From NCBI GenBank assembly GCA_036381125.1, contig DASVDK010000027.1, forward strand, positions 1 to 14,678: DNA of 14,678 bases, read 5' to 3'. The position numbers and the translations under genes are program-made. Below the pieces are notes generated by a model. The model had not been told where the DNA came from and did not search any database. It worked only from the letters and a program-made list of their open reading frames with translations. This DNA is from DASVDK01 sp036381125 [NCBI: Thermodesulfobacteriota bacterium]. GTDB taxonomy: Bacteria > DASVDK01. Shown piece by piece: positions 1 through 9,067 of this stretch (its first letter is position 1; each line of letters opens with the position of its first letter).

Positions 1-57
1 GTCGGGCTCGCGCTCGTCACCGCGTGGCGGCGGGGCCGGTGGACGCCGGGGGACTGA
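1..57 (+). CDS. 3' end of an unidentified, possibly membrane, protein (5' partial)
   Basis: Frame 1 is open from the window edge to a TGA at 55-57 and encodes 18 residues, VGLALVTAWRRGRWTPGD. A short hydrophobic run followed by an Arg/Trp-rich tail would fit the end of a last membrane helix with a positive-inside tail. This is too short to assign to a family. The 84-bp gap before the Dps gene shows no other gene. Confidence 0.3.
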   Translation, partial: VGLALVTAWRRGRWTPGD

Positions 58-141
58 GGCGCTTCACCGGGTCTGGGCATGGCGCGTGACTCCCGGTCCG
101 CCGGCCTGCGCGGGACGCGCGAGACAGGCGGAGGAGAGACG

Positions 142-741
142 ATGACCAGAGAAGCGACGAGGCGAATGGCGGACCGACAGACGAATCGAGCGGAGCCGAT
201 GACCCAGCAGCGCGCGAAGGAGGTTCAGGCCTACGGGACGATCGTGCGGGCGCCGATCGCCCTCGACGAGCGCGCGATCGCGGCCAGCGTCGGCCTGCTC
301 AACCAGGTCCTCGCCGACACGATGACGCTGCGGGACCTCTACAAGAAGCACCACTGGCAGGTCGCCGGGCCGACCTTCTACCAGCTCCATCTCCTCTACG
401 ACAAGCACTTCGACGAGCAGGTCGCGCTGGTGGACGCCATCGGCGAGCGCATCCAGCTCCTGGGGGGGATCAGCATCGCCATGGCGGCGGACGTGGCCGA
501 GACGACCCGCATCCCGCGCCCGCCGCGAGGCCGCGAGGACGTGCCGACCCAGCTCTCGCGGCTCCTCGAGGCGCACGAGATCGTGATCCGCGAGGTTCGG
601 GAGGGGGCCCGCAAGGCGGACGAGGCCGGCGACGACGGGACCAACGACCTCCTCGTCAGCCAGGTGCTCCGCACGAACGAGTTGCAGGCCTGGTTCATCG
701 GGGAGCACCTGATGGACGTGCCGCTGGTCCGCAGCGAGTGA
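142..741 (+). CDS. dps: Dps-family DNA-binding/ferroxidase mini-ferritin
   Basis: This 199-residue protein belongs to the Dps (starvation-induced DNA-binding) family, cytoplasmic dodecamers that oxidise Fe(II) with peroxide and store iron. The inter-subunit ferroxidase ligands of E. coli Dps (H51, H63, D67, D78, E82) have exact counterparts with identical spacing: H71 in the HHWQVAGP motif, H83, D87, D98 and E102. The Lys/Arg-containing N-terminal extension of about 40 residues is where DNA-binding tails occur in this family. I chose the ATG at 142 because GGAGGAG at 130-136 sits at good spacing; an in-frame GTG near 79 would only lengthen the tail, and an internal ATG at 199 lacks a ribosome binding site. 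It is convergent with the sensor-kinase gene 45 bp downstream. The family assignment is firm; DNA binding is inferred. Confidence 0.93.
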   Translation: MTREATRRMADRQTNRAEPMTQQRAKEVQAYGTIVRAPIALDERAIAASVGLLNQVLADTMTLRDLYKKHHWQVAGPTFYQLHLLYDKHFDEQVALVDAIGERIQLLGGISIAMAADVAETTRIPRPPRGREDVPTQLSRLLEAHEIVIREVREGARKADEAGDDGTNDLLVSQVLRTNELQAWFIGEHLMDVPLVRSE

Positions 742-746
742 CGCGC

Positions 747-762
747 CGGCCGCGAGCGGCCG
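747..762. terminator. GC-rich dyad between two convergent genes, possible bidirectional terminator
   Basis: CGGCCGC-GA-GCGGCCG forms a perfect 7-bp dyad in the 45-bp gap between the stop of dps and the stop of the kinase gene. There is no T-tract on either side, so it is not a canonical Rho-independent terminator. The position is the main argument. Confidence 0.35.
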
Positions 763-786
763 CGCCGGGGGGCGACCGAGGGGCGG

Positions 787-3786
<3,000 letters not shown>

Positions 3787-3849
3787 CGTGACCTCCCCGA
3801 TCGGTTCGAGCGGCACGTCACGGCCTGGCCCCGCGCGCGTGCCAGGTGG

Positions 3850-3878
3850 TGGATAGCCATCCGACGGCGCGAGGTCAA
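3850..3878 (-). promoter_or_regulatory. Candidate sigma70-type promoter for the hybrid kinase gene
   Basis: On the minus strand, TTGACC (3878-3873) is followed after exactly 17 nt by TATCCA (3855-3850), about 64 nt before the kinase ATG. The -35 box matches consensus in 5 of 6 positions, the -10 only in 3 of 6. The -35 overlaps the stop codon of the hydrolase gene. The 88-bp gap suggests the kinase has its own promoter besides read-through. Confidence 0.35.
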
Positions 3879-4732
3879 GGGAAAAGCGGGGGGGCCGATG
3901 GGAATCCGCGCGCCTCGGCCGCGAACTGCGCGAGTTCCCGGTCGAAGCGCTCCGGCGCCTCGAGGAACGGCGCATGGCCGACCCCCTCGTACCAGGAGGC
4001 GCGCGCCGACCGGCAGTGCGCCGTGATGTAGTCGGCCATCGCCGGCAGCGTCAGCGTGTCGGCGCGGCCGTGGGACACCAGGACGGGGACCGTGAGGCGC
4101 GCGAGGACCGGCGCGAAGTCCACCGCTCGCTGCAGCAGGAAGGCCCGTACCTGCGGCTGCACGACCATGTTGGAGGCGAGCGCGACCTCGAAGTCGTCCT
4201 GCGACATCGGCGCGGCGGTGCAGGCCCGCAGGAACCTCCGGATCGCCGCGATGCTCGTCGCGAGGTCCGCGTCGCAGGCCCCGGGCGCGTGGTCGAGGAA
4301 GCCGGGGCCGATGAGCGAGCCGAAGGCGCCCGGGCCGAGGACCACCGCGCCGCCGACGAAGTCGACGCCGGCGATCGCGTGCTGCCCGTGCTTCCGGAGG
4401 TAGTCGCAGACGACGAGGCCGCCGTACGACCAGGCGACGAGGATCGGCCGGTCGAGGCCGAGTCGGTCGATGATCGCCGCGAGGTCGTCGGCCCACCGGT
4501 CGCCGTCGACGTACTGCGCGGCCTCGAGCGGCGCGTCCGAGCCGCCGTGACCGCGAAGGTCGGGCGCCACGAGCCGGAACTCCTCCGCGAGCGGGCCGGT
4601 GTACTGCTTCGTCCAGCAGAGGTGGCTCTGCGACCAGCCGTGGACGAACAGGATCGGCGCGCCCGTGGGCCTGCCCCACTCGTGGACGCGAAGGTCGACG
4701 CCCCCGGCGCCTCGGACCGTATGCGCTCCCAT
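3875..4732 (-). CDS. Alpha/beta-fold hydrolase
   Basis: This 285-residue protein has the alpha/beta hydrolase layout of haloperoxidase/esterase-like enzymes. Visible elements are the oxyanion-hole HGW (31-33), the PDLRGHGGSD loop (57-66), the nucleophile elbow AWSYGG with S102, the acid D225 in HGRAD, and the catalytic His H253 in GVGHAPF. A cap region lies between about 130 and 200. There is no signal peptide, so it is probably cytoplasmic. The substrate cannot be told from sequence. The ATG at 4732 follows a strong AAGGAGG six or so bases upstream. It starts 38 bp after the YkvA gene and probably shares its transcript. Length is normal for the family, and no lesion is visible. Confidence 0.92.
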   Translation of the reverse strand: MGAHTVRGAGGVDLRVHEWGRPTGAPILFVHGWSQSHLCWTKQYTGPLAEEFRLVAPDLRGHGGSDAPLEAAQYVDGDRWADDLAAIIDRLGLDRPILVAWSYGGLVVCDYLRKHGQHAIAGVDFVGGAVVLGPGAFGSLIGPGFLDHAPGACDADLATSIAAIRRFLRACTAAPMSQDDFEVALASNMVVQPQVRAFLLQRAVDFAPVLARLTVPVLVSHGRADTLTLPAMADYITAHCRSARASWYEGVGHAPFLEAPERFDRELAQFAAEARGFPSAPPLFP

Positions 4733-4770
4733 CGGCGCACCTCCTTGCCGGCTCCTCGGCCGGAGCGCTC

Positions 4771-5154
4771 CTACGGCTCGCCGCCGGGCCAGGCGAGCCA
4801 GGCGAGGGCCGCCGCGGCAAGGAGCCAGAGCACGATGACGAGGGCGGCGCCGGCTCGGCTCACCGGCCGCTCTCGCTCGGCCGCGACGGCGCGGTGCTCG
4901 GCGAGGATCTCGGGCGGGATGAGGCGGATCACGAGCCAGATGCCGAGCGGGACGAGGAGGACGTCGTCCAGATAGCCGAGGACCGGCACGAAGTCGGGGA
5001 CGAGGTCGATCGGGCTCAGCGCGTAGGCGGCCACGCAGAGCGCTGCCGACTTCGCGTACCACGGAACCCTGGGGTCCCGCGCCGCCAGGTAGAGGGCGTG
5101 CACGTCCCGCTCGAGCCCGCGTGCCCAGGACCGCAGCCCCCGGGACCACGACAT
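4771..5154 (-). CDS. YkvA/DUF1232-family small membrane protein
   Basis: This 127-residue protein carries the DUF1232 (YkvA) signature around residues 44-70, with the motif SPIDLVPDFVP followed by GYLDDVLL. A first hydrophobic stretch runs through about 33-80, and a clear C-terminal transmembrane helix at about 101-122 is rich in Ala, Leu and Trp. The family is widespread and its molecular role is not established. The ATG at 5154 has GGAGGGAGG upstream. The gene lies 13 bp after the SHOCT gene and 38 bp before the hydrolase, in one leftward cluster. Confidence 0.88.
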   Translation of the reverse strand: MSWSRGLRSWARGLERDVHALYLAARDPRVPWYAKSAALCVAAYALSPIDLVPDFVPVLGYLDDVLLVPLGIWLVIRLIPPEILAEHRAVAAERERPVSRAGAALVIVLWLLAAAALAWLAWPGGEP

Positions 5155-5167
5155 GCCGGCCTCCCTC

Positions 5168-5509
5168 CTAGGAGAGGTCGCGCTTGAGCGTCTCGAACTC
5201 CTCGCGCGTGATCTCGCCCGACGCGTGCCGGCGCCTGGCGATGTCGAGGGGCGTCTCGCGGTGCGGGGCGCGGCCCTGGGCCGCGAGCCAGCGGATCCCG
5301 TAGATCAGCGCCGCGATCACGACGATCCAGAAGAGGAGCATCACGAGGCCCATCCCGATGCCCCACATGCCCCACATGCCTGGCATGCCCCAGGGCCCGT
5401 CGGCGTAGGGACCGTAGTTCGGCTGGGCGGCGGCGGCGGCCGGCATCAGGCCGCCGATCCCGCCGAGAATCGCTCCGGCCGCTGACCCGGTTCGACGCAT
5501 CCCGATCAT
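5168..5509 (-). CDS. SHOCT-domain membrane protein with Met/Trp/Gly-rich segment
   Basis: The 113-residue product has an N-terminal hydrophobic segment (about 10-28, Ala-rich, possibly a signal peptide ending AAAAAQ) and a GMPGMWGMWGIGMG segment (41-54). A transmembrane helix runs about 54-76, and a C-terminal SHOCT domain at about 86-113 reads PLDIARRRHASGEITREEF. SHOCT domains are short oligomerisation-type modules at the ends of many bacterial membrane proteins. The Met-rich stretch could touch copper, but this is only an inference. Start choice is uncertain: ATGs at 5509 and 5500 are both in frame and neither has a good ribosome binding site. It is the first gene of the leftward cluster, divergent from the selenoprotein candidate. 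Confidence 0.82.
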   Translation of the reverse strand: MIGMRRTGSAAGAILGGIGGLMPAAAAAQPNYGPYADGPWGMPGMWGMWGIGMGLVMLLFWIVVIAALIYGIRWLAAQGRAPHRETPLDIARRRHASGEITREEFETLKRDLS

Positions 5510-5809
5510 GGCTCATTGTGACATTGCCGGGTCGGTTCTGGAACCGTAGCCGGACCCGGGAGCGGCTCCCTGGCAACCGGCTCCTTGCCCCGACCGGTCG
5601 AGGTCAGGGCCTTGCTGTCCACCCGGCTCGGCGGGACCGTGTCGACGGCTGCCCGGCGCCGGCGAGCGGCGGTATGCCCGGGCGTTCGACCCCGGTTCGA
5701 GGCGGCCTCGAGCCCGGAGGGGCCGCCGAAGCTCCGGCCGGCCCGCACGGCGGGAACCACGCGGCGCTCCCTGTTACCATGACGGCCGGTCACACGAGGA
5801 GGGCAGGGA
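5510..5809. other. 300-bp divergent intergenic region (SHOCT cluster / PCYCGC gene)
   Basis: No convincing gene is seen. It should hold promoters for both flanking directions. Visible structure includes a dyad CGGTTC-TG-GAACCG at 5533-5546 and a weaker GGGAG-CGG-CTCCC dyad just after it, close to the SHOCT start; either could be an operator. I could not identify well-matched -35/-10 pairs. Confidence 0.4.
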
Positions 5810-6319
5810 GTGACTCGCATCGGAAAGTCGCGGCGCGGCCGCGGGCGCACGTCGGGCGCCAGCCGGCGCCGGCTCCTCATCGCGGGCGCCGGGCTCGTCG
5901 CCGGGGGCGGGCTCGTCGCCGGCCTCTGGCCCTGGGAACCCGCCCGGACGTCGCACGCCTACACGCTCGCGCCGGAGTCGGTGCTCGACGCGCGGATCCG
6001 CCGCGCCCCGGCCAGGGTCCGCGAGGCCTACCGGTTCGCGGTGGCCAACCGCGAGCTGCTCAACAAGTTCCCCTGCTTCTGCGGCTGCTTCGAGCAGGAC
6101 GGCCATCGCGGCAACGCCGACTGCTACGTCGAGGACATCCGTCCCGACGGCTCGGTCGTGTTCGACTACATGAGCCTCGGCTGAGGGATCTGCATCGACA
6201 TCACGCGTGACGTGATGCGCCTCCTCGACAAAGGGACCCCGCTCAGGGAGATCCGGGCGTACATCGACGGCCGGTACGGGAGCTACGGCCCCTCGACGCC
6301 CACGCCGCCCGTCGAGTAA
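5810..6319 (+). CDS. PCYCGC-family Tat-exported protein, probable selenoprotein (UGA at codon 125)
   Basis: The frame opens at GTG 5810 behind AGGAGGG (5797-5803). It has a twin-arginine type N-terminus (SRRRLLIAG, 18-26, then a hydrophobic stretch) and the family hallmark PCFCGC at 88-93, with a further Cys at 105. It meets TGA at 6182-6184. Reading on in the same frame gives GICIDITRD, then a helical segment with LREIRAYIDGRYG, and a TAA at 6317-6319: 169 residues counting the recoded one. From memory of the PCYCGC family, homologs have Cys-x-x-Cys followed by hydrophobic-D-I and an EIR..ID..Y ending. The UGA falls on the first Cys, giving Sec-Gly-Ile-Cys (U125, C128). A SECIS-like stem-loop lies 21 nt beyond the UGA. 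I therefore annotate through the UGA; conventional callers would stop at 6184. Function of the family is unknown, but a redox-active Sec/Cys pair outside the membrane is inferred. The alternative is a Cys-to-stop lesion. Confidence 0.75.
6199..6217 (+). promoter_or_regulatory. Candidate bacterial SECIS stem-loop
   Basis: CAUCACG (6199-6205) pairs perfectly with CGUGAUG (6211-6217) around a five-base loop CGUGA. The loop begins 21 nt after the UGA at 6182-6184 and has a G in its second position. These properties match the general bacterial SECIS rules (short apical loop, early G, loop roughly 16-37 nt from UGA), the site recognised by SelB with Sec-tRNA. It lies within coding sequence, as bacterial SECIS elements do. 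Confidence 0.65.
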
Positions 6320-6349
6320 CGGCCCTCGGGCCGCCCGGGCCCTCCCGGC

Positions 6350-6463
6350 CATCCTGCGGCACGACTCGGCGCAGCGCCGGCAGGTGTCCGCGCAGACGCG
6401 GCCGTGCAGCGCCGACCCGCGCAGCATGAAGTCGGTGCTCGTCAGCCAGATCTGTGCACAGAG
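6350..6463 (-). pseudogene. Fragment of a four-helix-bundle Cys-rich copper-binding protein (DUF326 type)
   Basis: In one minus-strand frame, 38 codons read LCAQIWLTSTDFMLRGSALHG followed by a Cys-rich helix, CADTCRRCAESCRRM. This resembles two separate parts of DUF326/Csp-like copper-storage proteins: the CA-I-x(7)-FMLRGS-LHGR segment and the C-terminal C-x3-C-x2-C-x3-C helix, apparently joined by loss of the part between. No start codon, ribosome binding site or N-terminal helices are found upstream in any frame, and no stop follows. I read it as a remnant; chance similarity is possible because the segment is short. Confidence 0.5.
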
Positions 6464-6634
6464 TCGTCCTCCTGCGGTGAGCGGCGCCGGGTGGTAGGCG
6501 CCGCCCCCACGGCGCTGCACCGCGCGGGCCCCGATGTCGATTCCGGAGGGACCCGATCGACGTGACGGTAGAGGCGCCCCGCGCGGTCCGGACGGTGAAC
6601 GCGCAGGGCTCGCGGAGCCGAGGCACGTCCACTC

Positions 6635-6656
6635 GGGCCGATCGTGCGATCGGCCC
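6635..6656. repeat. Perfect 10-bp inverted repeat upstream of the VOC gene
   Basis: GGGCCGATCG-TG-CGATCGGCCC is a perfect dyad ending 32 bp before the GTG of the VOC protein. It could be an operator, or the stem of a transcript hairpin. No T-tract follows, so it is not a standard terminator. Confidence 0.55.
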
Positions 6657-6688
6657 AGGCGATATGAGCGATCCGCAATGGAGGCACC

Positions 6689-7183
6689 GTGACGGCGACG
6701 AAGGCCACGTCGAGGATCTACACGCATCTGTGGTACGCGAAGGAGGCCGAGGAGGCGGCGGCGTTCTACGCGTCGATCTTCCCGGATTCGCGGGTCGACC
6801 GGGTCTGGGCCCTGCCGGTCGACACGCCGAGCGGACCGGCCGGCTCCGTGAAGGTCGTCGACTTCACGCTCCTCGGCCAGCGCTTCCAGGCCATCACGGC
6901 CGGGCCCCATCACGAGTTCAACGACGCCGTCTCGCTCGTGGTGCCGTGCAAGGATCAGGCGGAGCTCGATCGGTACTGGAACGCGCTCCTCGAGGGGGGC
7001 GGCACGCCGCAGGCCTGCGGGTGGCTGATCGACCGCTTCGGTCTGAGGTGGCAGATCGTCCCGGCCGTTCTGGACGAGATGCTGCGCGACGGCGACCCCG
7101 CCCGGTCGCGCCGGGTTGCCGAGGCGATGCTGAAGATGGTGAAGCTCGACGTCGCCGCGATCGAGGCGGCGTACCGGTCGTGA
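6689..7183 (+). CDS. VOC-superfamily (PhnB-like, 3-demethylubiquinone methyltransferase-type fold) protein
   Basis: The 164-residue product has the PhnB-like glyoxalase/bleomycin-resistance superfamily pattern. This comprises LWYAKEAEEAAAFYASIFPDS near the N-terminus, FNDAVSLVVPCKDQAELDRYW in the middle, and CGWLIDRFGLRWQIVP at 110-125. Family members are small cytoplasmic beta-alpha-beta proteins, often annotated as 3-demethylubiquinone-9 3-methyltransferase without experimental proof, so no reaction is assigned. The GTG at 6689 has GGAGG at 6680-6684. Its stop (TGA 7181-7183) overlaps the GTG of an SDR remnant as GTGA, indicating a former operon. No lesion is visible, in contrast to its downstream neighbours. 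Confidence 0.88.
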   Translation: MTATKATSRIYTHLWYAKEAEEAAAFYASIFPDSRVDRVWALPVDTPSGPAGSVKVVDFTLLGQRFQAITAGPHHEFNDAVSLVVPCKDQAELDRYWNALLEGGGTPQACGWLIDRFGLRWQIVPAVLDEMLRDGDPARSRRVAEAMLKMVKLDVAAIEAAYRS

Positions 7184-7372
7184 CCGCGGCGCTCGACGGA
7201 TAAGGTGGCGCTGGTCGCCGGCGCCACGCCGCGGTTCGTCGGACGTGCCGCCGCCGCGCTTGCCGCCGATCCCGACCGGGCGCGGTGGAACGGCTCGCGC
7301 CCCGATGCGTGGCGCTGCGCCGTCGAGGTGCAGGACGCGGGCAAGCCGGCGGATGCCACGGGATACCGATAG
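7180..7372 (+). pseudogene. Short-chain dehydrogenase/reductase remnant with internal deletions
   Basis: GTG 7180 overlaps the VOC stop (GTGA). The first codons give MTAALDG; a single extra T at 7201 then creates a TAA. In the shifted frame follows KVALVAGAT, the first strand and glycine-rich start of the Rossmann fold of classical SDRs. This jumps directly to PRFVGRAAAALAADPD and then to SRPDAWR...VEVQDAGKPADATGYR with a TAG at 7370-7372, which I recognise as the C-terminal part of an SDR subfamily. The catalytic Ser-Tyr-Lys region is absent, so roughly 200 residues have gone between GAT and PRF, and a further short block after WNG. The gene cannot be functional. Confidence 0.72.
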
Positions 7373-7751
7373 GGGCGGCTCCGCCGGCGCGAGGCGCCCC
7401 GCATACGGGATCGTCCTGATGACCCTCGCCATGCTCACGATCCCGTCCGGACGCTCGCCTTTCAGTGCGTCCTCGGCGTCGCGCTCCCGACGCCGCCGGG
7501 CGTCGCGAGGTGGCGCGTTCTCGGCGCTCGGCCACGTGCTGTCGATCGCCGCGTTCGGGTTGGCCGACGCGTCGACCCTTGCGCCGCTCGTCTACGTCGA
7601 GCTGGTGGGGGCGGCGGTCGTCGGCTACGTCGCGTTCGACGAGGTCCCGAGCCCGACGACCATCGTGGGCGGCGCGTTCATCGTCGTGGCCGGCCTGGTC
7701 CTCCTGGCGGCGCAGCGGCGGGTGGGGGGAGGACGCGGCCGCGAGCACTGA
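7353..7751 (+). pseudogene. EamA/DMT-family transporter remnant, internally deleted
   Basis: From the ATG at 7353, which overlaps the SDR remnant, the frame gives ARRPAYGIVLMTLAMLTIPSG, typical of the first helix of EamA permeases. A non-matching Ser/Arg-rich stretch follows. The last two or three helices are then recognisable: FSALGHVLSIAAFGLADAST, LAPLVYVELVGAAVVGY and TIVGGAFIVVAGLVLLAAQ, ending at TGA 7749-7751. About 132 codons remain of the usual 290-300, lacking most of both EamA repeats. In the middle a different frame reads FQCVLGVAL, which may be a piece of a lost helix. It is convergent with the PepSY-like gene, 16 bp away. Confidence 0.62.
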
Positions 7752-7767
7752 CGCCGGGAGCCGCCGC

Positions 7768-8040
7768 TCAGTCGCCCTCGTCGACGTCGACGATCCGGCC
7801 GTCGGCGGTTACCTCGACCTCGTGCCGCCTGCCGTCCGCGTCGACCTTCACCTCGTAGCGCTGGTGGTCGTCCTCCCGCTCCGCCGACAGGAGGCGCGCG
7901 TTCGGAAAGCGGCCTTCGATGGCCCTGGTCACCGCCTCGGGCAGGTCGTCCAGCGCAACCGATTCGTCGGCGGCACCGATGTCGTGCAGGCCGAGGATCG
8001 CCGCGGCGGGCAGGGCGAGCCATACGGGGCGAAGACGCAT
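7768..8040 (-). CDS. Small exported PepSY-like protein
   Basis: The 90-residue product has a signal peptide (MRLRPVWLALPAAAILGL, likely cleavage near GAA at 22-24). A PepSY-like domain follows, LPEAVTRAIEGRFPNARL (33-50), then alternating strands RYEVKVDADGRRHEVEVTADG. Such proteins are periplasmic or secreted, and PepSY modules are thought to bind or inhibit peptidases or act as small sensory modules; nothing more specific is visible. The ATG at 8040 is preceded by GAGGAGG, so I prefer it over a longer upstream start that would place junk before the signal peptide. Intact and of normal family length. Confidence 0.85.
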   Translation of the reverse strand: MRLRPVWLALPAAAILGLHDIGAADESVALDDLPEAVTRAIEGRFPNARLLSAEREDDHQRYEVKVDADGRRHEVEVTADGRIVDVDEGD

Positions 8041-8358
8041 GGGGCACCTCCTCGGCGGTCCCGGGTGCAGCAGACACGCCGAACCGGACCAAAGGGCCGG
8101 GCGCCCGGCCGCCGTCGTCCGAGCCTGCACGGCCTCCTGCGCGTTCTGCCACGGCACCTCGCATCACGGCCGACCGGTTCTTCTCGTCACCCTGCCCAGC
8201 TCGAACGGCGCCGGGCCGCTCTGCACCTCACGTGTCGGCTCGACGGACGCCTGCCGGCGAAGCCCGAGCGGGGCTCCACGCGTGTCGCCCGAACGTCGGT
8301 TGCCGGGAGCGCTTCGGGGCGGCCCCCGACGAGCCGGCGCCGGAATCAGGAGGCGCGA
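8041..8358. other. 318-bp divergent intergenic region
   Basis: Lies between the PepSY-like gene and the secreted-protein gene, which are transcribed away from each other. I see no convincing coding frame, repeat or RNA structure. It presumably contains two promoters that I cannot place, plus the ribosome binding site AGGAGG at 8348-8353. Confidence 0.4.
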
Positions 8359-8934
8359 ATGCGAACGATTCCACTCCTGGCAGGGGCGCTCGTCAGCTCG
8401 ATGCTCGTCGCCGCGATGTCGGCCGCGGTGGAGGCGGCGCCCAGTAAGGACCGGGTGAGGGGGAATGCACACGGCCTCGGGACACGTTCGCTCGGGCTTC
8501 CGCCCATCACCATGTTCGACCTGCGCGCGCAGGCGCAGAGCGGAGCGACGGGCGAGAAGCCCAAGGGGCACGTCTTCCTCGAGGTGTCGCAGAAGCAATC
8601 GGCCGATTCCGAAGAGGTGCCGATCCTCGACGTGCGCATGCGCGTGAGCTGTCTGCGCGTGGCGAGCGACCCCTTCAGGCCCGAGGACCGACTTGCCACC
8701 GTCGCCGGCGTCATCACGCGATCGAGGACGTCCGGGGTCGTCAAGGGGGACGGACTCCTGATCCTCGTGCTCGATTCCGATGACCCGGCGAGCCTCCAGG
8801 GGATCGCCTACTTCCTGACGCCGTTCCCGGCCGAGTGTCCGCATCCGCTGGACGTTCTCCCGAGCGTGCTCGGGAGTAGCCGGTTCCTCGCGCTGACCGA
8901 CGGCGACGTCAGGGTGGAGGACGCCGAGCCGTAA
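8359..8934 (+). CDS. Secreted protein of unknown function
   Basis: The 191-residue product has a signal peptide (MRTIPLLAGALVSSMLVAAM, Ala-rich, probable cleavage after VEAA near residue 26). The rest has no transmembrane segment and looks beta-rich: KGHVFLEVSQ, LDVRMRVSCLRV, ATVAGVITRSR, GLLILVLDSDDP. Two Cys residues, C98 and one near 154 in AECPHP, could form a disulfide. The pattern 'conserved strand, then VxCLxV, then ATVAGxIT' resembles a loosely defined group of secreted bacterial proteins of unknown function; I do not assign a family. The ATG at 8359 has AGGAGG five bases upstream. Intact, with no operon partner. Confidence 0.75.
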   Translation: MRTIPLLAGALVSSMLVAAMSAAVEAAPSKDRVRGNAHGLGTRSLGLPPITMFDLRAQAQSGATGEKPKGHVFLEVSQKQSADSEEVPILDVRMRVSCLRVASDPFRPEDRLATVAGVITRSRTSGVVKGDGLLILVLDSDDPASLQGIAYFLTPFPAECPHPLDVLPSVLGSSRFLALTDGDVRVEDAEP

Positions 8935-9029
8935 GCCGCCCATGGGCGATCCGCGCCGCGCCGTGGTCGCGTGAGACGCACTCCGATCGAGGAGGTCGCG
9001 GCGTCGGCACCGTTGCGATCGCGGACGGC

Positions 9030-9049
9030 CTAGACGACCGGTCTACTCG
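9030..9049. promoter_or_regulatory. Operator copy 1, in front of the TetR remnant
   Basis: CTAGACGACCGGTCTACTCG contains TAGAC-N5-GTCTA around a perfect GACCGGTC core, typical of TetR-family operators. It ends 18 bp before the TetR ATG. An identical 20-nt copy stands in front of the MDR gene, suggesting autoregulation plus control of the neighbour. Confidence 0.72.
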
Positions 9050-9067
9050 GTGCCGGGATGCGGCCCC

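Larger units (their letters stand above)
6320..6688. other. 369-bp region without an intact gene
   Basis: Contains a minus-strand Cys-rich fragment (6350-6463) and a strong 10-bp inverted repeat (6635-6656), listed separately. The middle stretch, about 6470-6630, shows nothing recognisable in either strand. Confidence 0.5.

Noticed and set aside
5690-5715. TTCGACCCCGGTTCGAGGC resembling a tRNA T-arm
   Set aside because: No acceptor stem, D-arm or anticodon arm could be placed around it.
6182-6184. Simple stop, making a 124-residue PCYCGC protein
   Set aside because: The conserved family C-terminus continues in the same frame past it with a SECIS-like hairpin, so truncation at this point is the less likely reading, though not excluded.
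5774-7438. 554-codon minus-strand frame across the selenoprotein and VOC genes
   Set aside because: Mostly antisense of two real genes with no coherent domain. Only the short Cys-rich segment 6350-6463 is protein-like and is reported separately.
8100-8340. CAFCHGTSHH-like frame suggesting a haem or metal-binding peptide
   Set aside because: No start, ribosome binding site or surrounding domain; probably a chance frame in GC-rich DNA.
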